The notes beneath the pieces are model-generated. The model had not been told where the DNA came from, searched no databases, and saw nothing but the letters and a program-made list of their open reading frames with translations. DNA of 64,000 nt, taken from NCBI RefSeq assembly GCF_001509835.1, contig NZ_JXTJ01000002.1:62001-126000 (forward strand), read 5' to 3'. This document shows positions 7,958 through 17,233 of the stretch, piece after piece (positions within the stretch are counted from its first letter, which is position 1; every line of letters begins with the position of its first letter). The position numbers and the translations under genes were made by a program. This DNA comes from Allobosea sp. WAO (GTDB lineage: Bacteria; Pseudomonadota; Alphaproteobacteria; Rhizobiales; Beijerinckiaceae).

Positions 7958-7982
7958 AACGCGCGCGCATTTGCTCGGTTCC
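7958..7982 (-). promoter_or_regulatory. Perfect sigma-EcfG-type promoter without an intact gene
   Basis: Minus strand: GGAAC (7982-7978), 16 bp, CGTT (7961-7958). Downstream lies only the broken ORF at 7677-7892. Confidence 0.7.
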
Positions 7983-8083
7983 AAGCACGAAACCGGGGCA
8001 CAGCAGGCGCAAATCGCACACCCCATTTCGTTGTGAGTCGGCAGCGCCATCTGACTCGTCGGACCGGCGTGTGAGAACACCGG

Positions 8084-9205
8084 CTAGTGATGCAGGTTCG
8101 CCAGCGGCAGGTCGATGGTAACCAGCAAGCCGTCGGGCTGCCAGTCTTTGCTAATGTTCGCGTCAAGCCCTCTCAGAACTGCCTTCTCCAGCGCTGTTCC
8201 GAAGCCTTCGCGATCCGATTTCTTTCCCGACTGAGTACCGCTGATCTCTTGCCACACCATGCGCAGGGTGTGCTCGGTCAGACGAAACTCGATGTTCAAA
8301 CTACCGCATGGCTCCGAGAGAGCCCCATACTTGGCGGCGTTAGTGGTCAGTTCATGAAGCAGCAAGGCAAGAGAGGTGAGCGCCTTGTTCGAAACTACTG
8401 TATCCGAGCCACCTATCGCGATCCGGGTTTCGTCGTCGAAGGCATGGGGCGCGAGGATCGCTTTCAACACAGCCATTGCGGTAGTCGGGGCCCCGTCCGG
8501 GGATTGATTGCTGGCAAGATCCGGCAGCGTAAGTTGGTGCGCATCCGATAACGCTCGCAAACGAGACTTGAGATCGGTGCACAGTTCCTCGGGGGAACGG
8601 GCGGTCCTGGCGCTGAGGGTGATCAAGCCGGAGGTCAGGGTGAAGAGATTTTTGATGCGGTGATTGATCTCCCGTAGGAGCATGTCCTGCTGCGCTCTGG
8701 CATCCTTGTGGAGCGTCAGATCATGGGAGAGCGTCAGGAGGAACTCGTCTTTTCGACGACCGGCTTCCTGGAGGGCCCTTGCCTGGATTGCGAGCTCGTC
8801 GCGCTGTGCCGCGATCTGCTGGCGCTGACGATGAAGTTCGAAAAAGACGTCCGCCTTGCTGCGCAGGATATCCGGCTCGATCGGCTTTTGGATGAAGTCA
8901 ACCGCGCCGGTCCCGTAGCCGCGAAACCGGCGTTGAGCGTCGGCGCTGCCTGCGGTCACGAAGATGATAGGAATCCGCCGGGTGCGTTCATTGCCGCGCA
9001 TCAGTTCTGCAAGCTCGAAACCGTCGAGCCCAGGCATCTGCACGTCGACGAGGGCGAGCGCAACGTCGTGGTCAAGGAGAAGCTCAAGCGCCTCGTCGCC
9101 GGAGCGGGCTTTGAGCAAGACAAGGCCGTCTCGGCGCAAGAGCGCCTCCAGGGAAAGCAGGTTTTCCTCAAGATCGTCGACCAGGAGAAAGTGGACAGGG
9201 CTCAT
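8084..9205 (-). CDS. Receiver-HWE histidine kinase
   Basis: A 373-residue protein with an N-terminal receiver (acidic pocket D10-D11, phospho-acceptor Asp about 54 in ALVDVQMPGLDG, Lys about 107 in QKP), a coiled linker, and an HWE kinase core: H-box EINHRIKNLF (His about 182), N-box HELTTNAAKYGAL, and the WQE signature. The ATG at 9205 overlaps the cheB stop as ATGA, so translation is coupled. A motif before the true H-box, FLLTLSHDL, looks like the H-box of an ordinary HisKA kinase and may be a relic. As last gene of the four-gene operon it may pass a signal from the hybrid kinase and chemotaxis-like enzymes toward the stress response. Confidence 0.92.
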   Translation of the reverse strand: MSPVHFLLVDDLEENLLSLEALLRRDGLVLLKARSGDEALELLLDHDVALALVDVQMPGLDGFELAELMRGNERTRRIPIIFVTAGSADAQRRFRGYGTGAVDFIQKPIEPDILRSKADVFFELHRQRQQIAAQRDELAIQARALQEAGRRKDEFLLTLSHDLTLHKDARAQQDMLLREINHRIKNLFTLTSGLITLSARTARSPEELCTDLKSRLRALSDAHQLTLPDLASNQSPDGAPTTAMAVLKAILAPHAFDDETRIAIGGSDTVVSNKALTSLALLLHELTTNAAKYGALSEPCGSLNIEFRLTEHTLRMVWQEISGTQSGKKSDREGFGTALEKAVLRGLDANISKDWQPDGLLVTIDLPLANLHH

Positions 9206-9780
9206 GCTCGAACTCGGATGTTTTGGAGGCAAGTGGCGATCTGCTCTGGCGGCATCACGATCGCGGTTGGAACGGACTTGATCGCCGCCTCGGGCATCAC
9301 CGAAGAGAACGCCCCCTTTGGTGACTGAACGAGTGCGGTCCCGCCAGCTTCGACGATTGCCTGTAGCCCCTTCGCCCCGTCCTGGTTCGCTCCTGTGAGG
9401 ACGACCCCGATCAGCCCAGACCCGTAGGCATCGGCAGCGCTTTCAAAAAGCACGTCGATCGACGGCCGTGAAAACAGCACGGGCTCGTCGCTCGACAGCG
9501 CAAGGCACTTATCGGCCTCAATCAGAAGGTGGTAGCCTGGGGGCGCGAAATAGACTGTGCCGCCAAGGATCGGCTCTTTATCCTCAGCCTCCTTCACCAG
9601 CAGGCCGCACTTTGCCTGAAACAGCTCCGACAGCACGCTATCGCGGTCTGGGGGAACGTGCACAACGATCATGATCGGAAGACCAAACCCTTTTGGCAGC
9701 ACTGGCAGGATCGCGGAGAGGGCCTCGAGCGCCCCCGCCGAGGCCCCGATGACGATGGCCTGAGCTTCAAGGGAACTCAT
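9202..9780 (-). CDS. cheB: Stand-alone CheB-type methylesterase
   Basis: A 192-residue catalytic CheB domain without the usual receiver. The family landmarks are present: IVIGASAGALEAL with the nucleophilic Ser in GASAG, HVPPDRDS for the catalytic His, YFAPPGYHLL, and LTGANQDGAKGL, which carries the catalytic Asp. CheB removes methyl groups from glutamates of receptor proteins; here no chemoreceptor is nearby, so the substrate is likely the coiled-coil or sensor part of the hybrid kinase, by analogy with fused CheB-CheR-PAS kinases. Start overlaps the cheR stop, end overlaps the next start. Confidence 0.93.
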   Translation of the reverse strand: MSSLEAQAIVIGASAGALEALSAILPVLPKGFGLPIMIVVHVPPDRDSVLSELFQAKCGLLVKEAEDKEPILGGTVYFAPPGYHLLIEADKCLALSSDEPVLFSRPSIDVLFESAADAYGSGLIGVVLTGANQDGAKGLQAIVEAGGTALVQSPKGAFSSVMPEAAIKSVPTAIVMPPEQIATCLQNIRVRA

Positions 9781-10616
9781 GTCGCTCGCCTCTGATAGAT
9801 TTTCTCTTCCCGCACGAAATCGTCAAAATCACTCGCATGTCGCGAAAAGCGCAGGCTCTCCTTCGCGCCGAGCCCGAGAAATCCCTTCCGCGCCAGCGAT
9901 TCCGAAAAGAGTCCGATCGCGCGGTCCTGAAGCTTCCGGTCGAAATAGATCATTACGTTCCGGCACGAGATAAGCTGCATCTCGCCAAAGACAGCATCGG
10001 TAACGAGGCTATGGTCGGAAAAGACCACGTTGCGCCGCAATGTCCGATCGAAGGAGACCCGCCCGTAAGCCGCCTGATAGTAGTCCGACAGAGAGGACGT
10101 GCCGCCTGACTTACGATGGTTTTCGGTGAAGAGCTGCAGGCGATCCAGGGCGTAAACGCCGGCTTCCGCTGCCTGAAGGGCTTCCTGGTTGATGTCTGTC
10201 GCGTAGAAGATCGTGCGCTCCTCCAGCCCCTCTTCCCGAAAGAGTATGACGAAGGAGTATAGCTCCTCGCCCTCGCTGCAGCCGGCAATCCAGACCTTGA
10301 GCGAGGGATAGGTCCGCAGATGCGGCACGACATTTTCGCGGATCGCGCGGAAATAATCGGGATCGCGAAACATTTCGCTGACCTGAACGGTCAGATAGCG
10401 CAGGAGCCTCGGCAGCATGGCCGGATCATGCAGCAAGCTTTCCTGCATCGCCGAAAAGGTCGCGAAACCCAGTTGCTGCCGAGCCTGTCGTAGACGCCGC
10501 TTAAGTGAGGCCATGGAGTAGTTGCGGAAATCGTAGTGGTAGCGCACGAACAGCGCCTCCAGCAGCAGCCGGATTTCGATGTCCTCGACCTTCTCTTCCG
10601 GCTCGCTCCGATTCAC
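9777..10616 (-). CDS. cheR: CheR-type protein-glutamate methyltransferase
   Basis: A 279-residue CheR: an N-terminal helical domain (FVRYHYDFRNYSMASLKRRL) and a SAM-binding methyltransferase domain with VWIAGCSEGEELYSFVILF, the later YATDINQEAL acidic loop, and CRNVMIYFD near the end. It methylates glutamates using S-adenosylmethionine. The usual GCSTGEE motif reads GCSEGEE here, a tolerable change. It overlaps the hybrid kinase by 4 nt upstream and cheB by 4 nt downstream, so all are one operon and probably one non-motility signalling unit. Confidence 0.94.
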   Translation of the reverse strand: MNRSEPEEKVEDIEIRLLLEALFVRYHYDFRNYSMASLKRRLRQARQQLGFATFSAMQESLLHDPAMLPRLLRYLTVQVSEMFRDPDYFRAIRENVVPHLRTYPSLKVWIAGCSEGEELYSFVILFREEGLEERTIFYATDINQEALQAAEAGVYALDRLQLFTENHRKSGGTSSLSDYYQAAYGRVSFDRTLRRNVVFSDHSLVTDAVFGEMQLISCRNVMIYFDRKLQDRAIGLFSESLARKGFLGLGAKESLRFSRHASDFDDFVREEKIYQRRAT

Positions 10617-13600
10617 TTCGGCATCCAGACGCGCACGAGGGAAAGGAGCTTTTCCACATCCAGGGGCTTGGCCATGTAGTCGTTGGCGCCGGCGTCGATG
10701 CAGCGCTGTTGGTCGTCCGGCATGGCCTTGGCGGTCAGAGCGATGATGGGAAGCTTCTTCCAGTCCGGATTCTTACGGATCTCGCGCGTCGCGGTCAGGC
10801 CATCCATTACAGGCATCATCACGTCCATCAGGACAAGATCGATCGGCGAGTTTGCCCCTGGCGAGACCCGGTTGCCCGAAGCATTGGCCAGCGCGTCCAA
10901 TGCCTCCTTGCCGTTGCGGGCTATGGCAATGGAAGCTCCTCGCGGTTCCAGGATATTCGTCAGCGCGTAGACGTTGCGGACATCGTCCTCGACGATGAGA
11001 ATCCGGCGCCCCTCGAGCAACGCATCGCGGTTCCTCGCTTTCCGGATCATCTTCTGATGTTCGTCGGGGAGCTCCGAAATCACCTGATGGAGAAACAGGC
11101 TCACCTCATCTAGGAGACGTTCGGGGGATTTCGCGCCCTTGATGATGATCGATTTCGAGTAGCGCCGCAAACGCTGCTCATCATCGCTTGAAAGTTCCCG
11201 GCCGGTGTACACGATGACCGGAGGAAAGGCGTAGGCTGCTTCTCTGCTGAGAGTTTCAAGCAGGGAGTAGCCGGAGGCGTCCGGAAGCGTGAGATCCAGC
11301 ACCATGCAGTCGAAAGTCTGCTCGCCTAGCAGCGCGATGCATTCGGCCGCCGTGCCGGCGGTCACCGTCTCGACCTCCGCGGAGGAGAGCAACTTGGCTA
11401 CCGCGTCGCGTTGTACGGGATCGTCCTCGACAATCAGCACGCGATGGACGCGTTGCGTGAGCCTTGTCTCAAACTTGCGCAGGACCTCGACCAATTGCTC
11501 GCGTTTCACCGGCTTGATCTCGTAGCCTACAGCGCCGAGCGAGAAGGCAGTCTCGGCATGGTCCGTACCAGACACCACATGGATTGGAATGTGCCGCGTG
11601 GTGGTGTCGCGCTTGAGCCGGTCGAGCACTGACAGGCCAGATTGGTCGGGGAGCCCGACGTCGAGAATGATGGCGCTTGGCATAAACTCGCGAGCGAGGC
11701 TCAAAGCCTCGTCCGCGGTCCCGGCGACGAGTGATCTAAAGCCCATTTCACGGGAGAGATCGCGCAGGATAGCGGCAAAACTGTCATCATCCTCGACGAC
11801 CAGGAGGACGCGCTTGTCGCCGTCGAGCGCGTGCCGATCATCATCGATCCGTCGAACAGGAGCGGGCGAAAGAGGGTGAGCGGCTTCGTAAGACGCTGCG
11901 GCGTTCGCCGAAGCAGCAGGTATAACCGGCTCGCGCGATGCCACCTGTGCGGCGTCATAGACGGCCGGAATCGTGACCGTAAATGTACTCCCCTGCCCTT
12001 CGGTGCTGCTAACCGCGAGGGAGCCGCCAAGCAGCCGGACGAGTTCACGCGAGATTGAAAGACCGAGGCCGGTGCCCCCGTATTTGCGACTGATCGTCCC
12101 ATCGGCCTGATGAAACGCCTCGAAAATGCGCTTCTGCTGCTCCGGGCTAATGCCGATTCCCGTGTCAGAGACAGCAAAGGCGATCCGGCCTTCAGCGACG
12201 TTCTGAATGGCAAGCTGTACCTGGCCAGCCTCAGTGAACTTGCAGGCATTCGACAGTAGATTCTTCAGCACCTGCTCGAGCCGCTGCCAGTCCGTTTCGA
12301 TCTTGCTTGGGCAGTCCGTGGCAATCTCAATGCCAAACGCGAGCTTTCGTTCGCTCGCGACAGGTTGGAAGAGCTGCCGCAAGTTGCCTGCGAGCCGTTC
12401 CAGCTCGATCGGTTCAGGCCTGATTTCGACGTGACCGGCCTCGATCTTCGACAGATCGAGAATGTCGTTGATCAGGTTTAGCAGGTCGTTGCCGGATGAC
12501 TGGATGGTCTTGGCGAATTTGACCTGCTCATCGGTGAGATTGTCGTTGGGATTGTCAGCAAGCAGCTTGGCAAGGATGAGAGACGAGTTCAGAGGCGTCC
12601 TGAGCTCGTGGGACATGTTCGCGAGGAAGTCGGACTTGTAGCGGCTCGCCTGCTCTAGCTCGCGCGCTTTGAGCTGGACCGAGGCATTGGTGCGCTCAAG
12701 GTCGTCACGCTGGGTCTCGAGCTGTTGCGCCTGTTCCTCAAGCTGCGAATTCGTCTGTTCGAGTTCCACCTGTTGCTGTTCGAGGCGTCCCTGCGACTCC
12801 TTCAGAGCACGGCCTTGCTCTTCCAACTCCTCGTTGGAGACTCGCAACTCCTCGCTCTGCGTTTGGAGTTCCTCAGCTTGCCGCTGCGTCTCTTCCAGAA
12901 GATTCTGCAACTCTTCGCGGTACTCAGCAGAGCGCACCCCCACCGCGACGGATTGCGACGCCTCATTGAGGAGAGCGATGATGCTTTCGTCGACGGGCCG
13001 CAAGAAACCAAGTTCGATCACTGCGTTGACCGCACTATCATCGATGGCAGGAAGGATAGCGATGTGTCGCGGAACGTCTTGGCCCAACGCAGAGCCGAAG
13101 GCGATGTACCCATCCGGCACATTCTCTATGACGATCGGCCGGGCTTCTGCGGCCGCCTGGCCGAGCAGTCCTTCCCGCAACCTGACACTGTCCGGAACTG
13201 CAGCACCATCTGGTACACCGTATGTGGACACACGACGATAGACGTCTCCGCGACCGGCGAACAATGCCCCGGCCACTGCCCCGGTGTGGCCTGCCAAGAA
13301 TTCTAGTATGCTATCGCCGAGCTTACCGATGGGCTGATCCCCCATCATGGCTGCGGCCAAACCGACTTGAGCAGCCTGCAGCCACTCTTCTCGCCTACGG
13401 GCCAATGTAGCGCGGCGGATGAGGACAGCGATCGTACCGGTTAACAGCAAGCCAAGCGCGCCTGCGAGCAAGCTGCTGGCCATGGCGGTGCGCTGTGCGC
13501 CCCCCATCTCGTCAATCCGTCTGATGCGAGTTCGCGTCTCTTCATCAGCCATCGCTGACAGCACCGTGCGGATGGCGTCCATCGCGCTCTTGCCACGCTC

Positions 13601-14113
13601 GGAGTTAACGACGGAAAGAGAAGCCGCGAGGTCTTTTGTACGCCTGAGGTCGATCGTCTCCCGCATCTCGTCGAGCTTTGCGTCCAGATGCTGTTTCAAC
13701 GATCTTAGACGGGGCTGTTGCGCAGGATTGCTCACGGACAGCTCTGCGATCTGTTCTAGTCGCGGAGGTATCGCTCGCAACGCGGCTTGATACGGCTCAA
13801 GGTAGCGCTCGTCATTGGTGAGAAGAAACCCTCGCTGCCCGGTTTCGGCGTCCTGCACGGTCGAAAGCATCTGGTCGAGAGCCACGATTGCCTCATGCGT
13901 GCGCACGACGCTGGCATTGCCTTCGCGGAGCATTTGCAGATTAAGAAAGGCAACGACTCCGCTGACCAAGAAAAAGGCCACGGCACCGCCAAGTCCTATG
14001 GCCACCGCCGGCTCGAGCCCAAGAGTCCACTTCGATGAGTCGATTTTCGAGGCAGGTCTCATAAGTGATCTCGTCGAAGCTTCGGCCACGGCAACGTCGC
14101 GCAAATTCACCAA
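10613..14113 (-). CDS. CHASE3-GAF hybrid histidine kinase with three receivers
   Basis: A 1166-residue membrane kinase. In order: a membrane span (about 36-58), a CHASE3-type periplasmic domain with DAETGQRGFLLTNDERYLEPY, a second span (about 212-233), a GAF domain (about 245-395), a long Gln/Glu-rich coiled coil (about 400-490), HisKA with FLANMSHELRTPLNSS, HATPase, and three receivers, each with its own Asp pocket (ILDVGLPD, VLDLTLPD, LMDVMMPVMDG). The coiled coil is a plausible methylation target for the CheR/CheB encoded next. First gene of the operon; I see no stress promoter before it, so it may be expressed constitutively. Confidence 0.94.
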   Translation of the reverse strand: MVNLRDVAVAEASTRSLMRPASKIDSSKWTLGLEPAVAIGLGGAVAFFLVSGVVAFLNLQMLREGNASVVRTHEAIVALDQMLSTVQDAETGQRGFLLTNDERYLEPYQAALRAIPPRLEQIAELSVSNPAQQPRLRSLKQHLDAKLDEMRETIDLRRTKDLAASLSVVNSERGKSAMDAIRTVLSAMADEETRTRIRRIDEMGGAQRTAMASSLLAGALGLLLTGTIAVLIRRATLARRREEWLQAAQVGLAAAMMGDQPIGKLGDSILEFLAGHTGAVAGALFAGRGDVYRRVSTYGVPDGAAVPDSVRLREGLLGQAAAEARPIVIENVPDGYIAFGSALGQDVPRHIAILPAIDDSAVNAVIELGFLRPVDESIIALLNEASQSVAVGVRSAEYREELQNLLEETQRQAEELQTQSEELRVSNEELEEQGRALKESQGRLEQQQVELEQTNSQLEEQAQQLETQRDDLERTNASVQLKARELEQASRYKSDFLANMSHELRTPLNSSLILAKLLADNPNDNLTDEQVKFAKTIQSSGNDLLNLINDILDLSKIEAGHVEIRPEPIELERLAGNLRQLFQPVASERKLAFGIEIATDCPSKIETDWQRLEQVLKNLLSNACKFTEAGQVQLAIQNVAEGRIAFAVSDTGIGISPEQQKRIFEAFHQADGTISRKYGGTGLGLSISRELVRLLGGSLAVSSTEGQGSTFTVTIPAVYDAAQVASREPVIPAASANAAASYEAAHPLSPAPVRRIDDDRHALDGDKRVLLVVEDDDSFAAILRDLSREMGFRSLVAGTADEALSLAREFMPSAIILDVGLPDQSGLSVLDRLKRDTTTRHIPIHVVSGTDHAETAFSLGAVGYEIKPVKREQLVEVLRKFETRLTQRVHRVLIVEDDPVQRDAVAKLLSSAEVETVTAGTAAECIALLGEQTFDCMVLDLTLPDASGYSLLETLSREAAYAFPPVIVYTGRELSSDDEQRLRRYSKSIIIKGAKSPERLLDEVSLFLHQVISELPDEHQKMIRKARNRDALLEGRRILIVEDDVRNVYALTNILEPRGASIAIARNGKEALDALANASGNRVSPGANSPIDLVLMDVMMPVMDGLTATREIRKNPDWKKLPIIALTAKAMPDDQQRCIDAGANDYMAKPLDVEKLLSLVRVWMPK

Positions 14114-14391
14114 GCGCCGCCACGTTTAGCAGGCTTTAGAATTTAAACGACGGACGATTAGAGTTCACAGTGTTAGGGGAACCGGCCTCGCCAGTCGAGC
14201 TGACGAACCACCGCATGCGTCGATCCATCCCCGCTTGGTTCGGGAGCGCGCTCCTCTGTAGTCTGCGCCAGCTTACATGGCGACTAGCAAGGTCGGCCGC
14301 AACACGGCGTGACAATCCCGCGCCGCGGGAGAAGCCGGCGAGACTCATCTGCCGACACAGGCATCTTAATCGCCTTCCGCCTCGACAATCT

Positions 14392-14417
14392 GGAACAGTT
14401 CGAGCCTGCAATCCGTT
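14392..14417 (+). promoter_or_regulatory. Perfect sigma-EcfG-type promoter for catalase-family gene
   Basis: GGAAC (14392-14396), 17 bp, CGTT (14414-14417), 28 nt before the start at 14446. Confidence 0.87.
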
Positions 14418-14445
14418 TCGGAAAGGATCTTTTCAGGAGGCTTTC

Positions 14446-15564
14446 ATGACCGCTCGTTCCGAGGCCGCGATTCGTCCCCTGCTCTATCAGCCGGAGTTCG
14501 AGCAACCTGAACCGCAGGAGCGCGCGACCGAGGATGGCCTCGTTGCGACGCTCCGCAGCATCAGCGAAACGACGCTGAAAGAAGAGGGCCGCGCACTGCG
14601 CAGCGTCCACGCCAAGAGTCATGCATTGCTGCAAGGCGAGATGACGGTGGTACCGGACCTGCCCCCCGAACTCGCCCAAGGGCTTTTTGCGGGGACGGGG
14701 ACCTATCCTGTGATCATGCGCCTGTCGACCATTCCAGGCGACGTCCTCGACGACGACGTTTCTGTCCCCCGCGGCCTCGCCTTGAAGGTGATTGGCGTAG
14801 AGGGAGAGAGGCTACCCGGGTCTGAGACCGAGGCGGTTCAGGATTTCGTGCTTGTCAACGGACCGGTCTTCGCCGCGCGCACCGGCAAGGCCTTCCTCGG
14901 TAATCTGAAGCTGCTCGCTGCGACGACCGACAAGGGGCATTTCCTGAAGAAGGCGCTTAGCTACACGCTTCGGGGGATCGAGAGCGCAGTCGAGCGCGTC
15001 GGCGGCGAAAGTGCAACCCTCAAGCAGCTTGGTGGCCATCCCGCCACGCACCCGCTGGGCGAGACATATTTCAGCGCTGCCCCGATCCTGTTCGGCGACT
15101 TCATGGCCAAGGTCCAGCTCGTTCCTGTCATCCCGGAACTGACAGGCCTCACCGACCAGCCGGTGAAGGTCTTCGGGCATCCAGACGGCCTGCGCGAGGC
15201 CTGCAACGACTTCTTCTCCCATCAAGGCGGACGGTGGGAACTCCGCGTCCAGCTCTGCACCGATCTGGAGACGATGCCGATCGAGGACGCAAGCGTCGAG
15301 TGGCCGGAGAAGCAAAGCCCCTATCGGACCGTCGCCACGATCAGCGCCCCCTCCCAGATTGCCTGGGACGAGGGAAAGTCGCGCGCCATCGACGACGGCC
15401 AATCGTTCAGCCCTTGGCACGGGCTTGCGGCACATCGACCGCTGGGCTCGATCATGCGGTTGCGCAAGGCTGCATATCGCAGCTCGGCTCGTTTCCGCTC
15501 GGAGCACAGCGGCTGTCCGATGCACCAGCCGCGGAAGCTGGAGGACGTCGAGCTGCCCGCCTGA
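14446..15564 (+). CDS. Catalase-family haem protein, short type
   Basis: A 372-residue protein of the short catalase-related family (SrpA / y4iL-like), lacking the long arms of true catalases. The family core is visible: MRLSTIPGDVLDDDVSVPRG, ALKVIGVEGERLPGSE, QDFVLVNGPVF, and near the end FSPWHGLAAHRPLGSIMRLR. Members are haem peroxidases or catalases of uncertain substrate. The CAGGAGG site at 14435 fixes the ATG at 14446; the longer open frame from 14170 is not the gene. Together with katE at the left end this is the second peroxide-type enzyme of the window with a perfect stress promoter. Confidence 0.92.
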   Translation: MTARSEAAIRPLLYQPEFEQPEPQERATEDGLVATLRSISETTLKEEGRALRSVHAKSHALLQGEMTVVPDLPPELAQGLFAGTGTYPVIMRLSTIPGDVLDDDVSVPRGLALKVIGVEGERLPGSETEAVQDFVLVNGPVFAARTGKAFLGNLKLLAATTDKGHFLKKALSYTLRGIESAVERVGGESATLKQLGGHPATHPLGETYFSAAPILFGDFMAKVQLVPVIPELTGLTDQPVKVFGHPDGLREACNDFFSHQGGRWELRVQLCTDLETMPIEDASVEWPEKQSPYRTVATISAPSQIAWDEGKSRAIDDGQSFSPWHGLAAHRPLGSIMRLRKAAYRSSARFRSEHSGCPMHQPRKLEDVELPA

Positions 15565-15608
15565 GCAAATGCGGACCGATCGTACCAAGCGCCCACTCTA
15601 AATCCAGG

Positions 15609-15633
15609 GGAACTTCCTTCGTAGCTTCCTGTT
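15609..15633 (+). promoter_or_regulatory. Sigma-EcfG-like promoter, TGTT variant
   Basis: GGAAC (15609-15613), 16 bp, TGTT (15630-15633), 53 nt before paoA. One mismatch. Confidence 0.45.
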
Positions 15634-15685
15634 GGACACACGTCAGCGGCCGGGGGGTCACCATCATCGGATCGGAGATTTCCGA

Positions 15686-16197
15686 ATGTCCCAGGCGCGC
15701 CCCGGCTCAGCCGAAATACCGATCCAGATCACCATCAATGGAGAACGACGCTGCGTAGAGCTCCAGCCCTGGACCACGCTCCTTGATTTGCTCAGGCACG
15801 ATCTGGCGCTGACGGGCACGAAGAAGGGCTGCGATCACGGCCAATGCGGCGCCTGCACTGTCCTCATCGACGGCCGTCGTATCAACTCCTGTCTCCAGCT
15901 CGCAGTGATGCAGGACGGCAAGGCGATCACCACGATCGAGGGTATCGGGCAGGGCAGCCATCTGCACCCCTTGCAACAAGCCTTCATCGAGCGCGACGCG
16001 TTTCAGTGCGGCTATTGTACGCCCGGCCAGATTTGCTCCGGCATCGCCCTAATCGAAGAAGGGAATGCCGTCACGCGAGATGAGATTCGCGAGCTGATGA
16101 GCGGCAACATCTGTCGCTGCGGCGCCTACCCCAACATTGTCGACGCGATCCAGGATGTGCTGGTTCAGCGCTCGGGCGTCATCAGGGAGGCAGCGGA

Positions 16198-16201
<4 letters not shown>
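15686..16201 (+). CDS. paoA: Aldehyde oxidoreductase, 2Fe-2S subunit
   Basis: A 171-residue iron-sulfur subunit of a xanthine-oxidase-family enzyme. Residues about 45-80 hold the plant-type cluster motif (GTKKGCDHGQCGACTVLIDG with a later C); the C-terminal helical domain holds the second cluster (CGYCTPGQ and CRCGAYPNI). CGGAGA lies 7 nt before the ATG at 15686. Unlike the E. coli PaoA there is no twin-arginine signal, so the complex is probably cytoplasmic. It overlaps paoB by 4 nt. Confidence 0.95.
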
Positions 16202-17223
<1,022 letters not shown>

Positions 17224-17233
17224 GGAGAACGCC

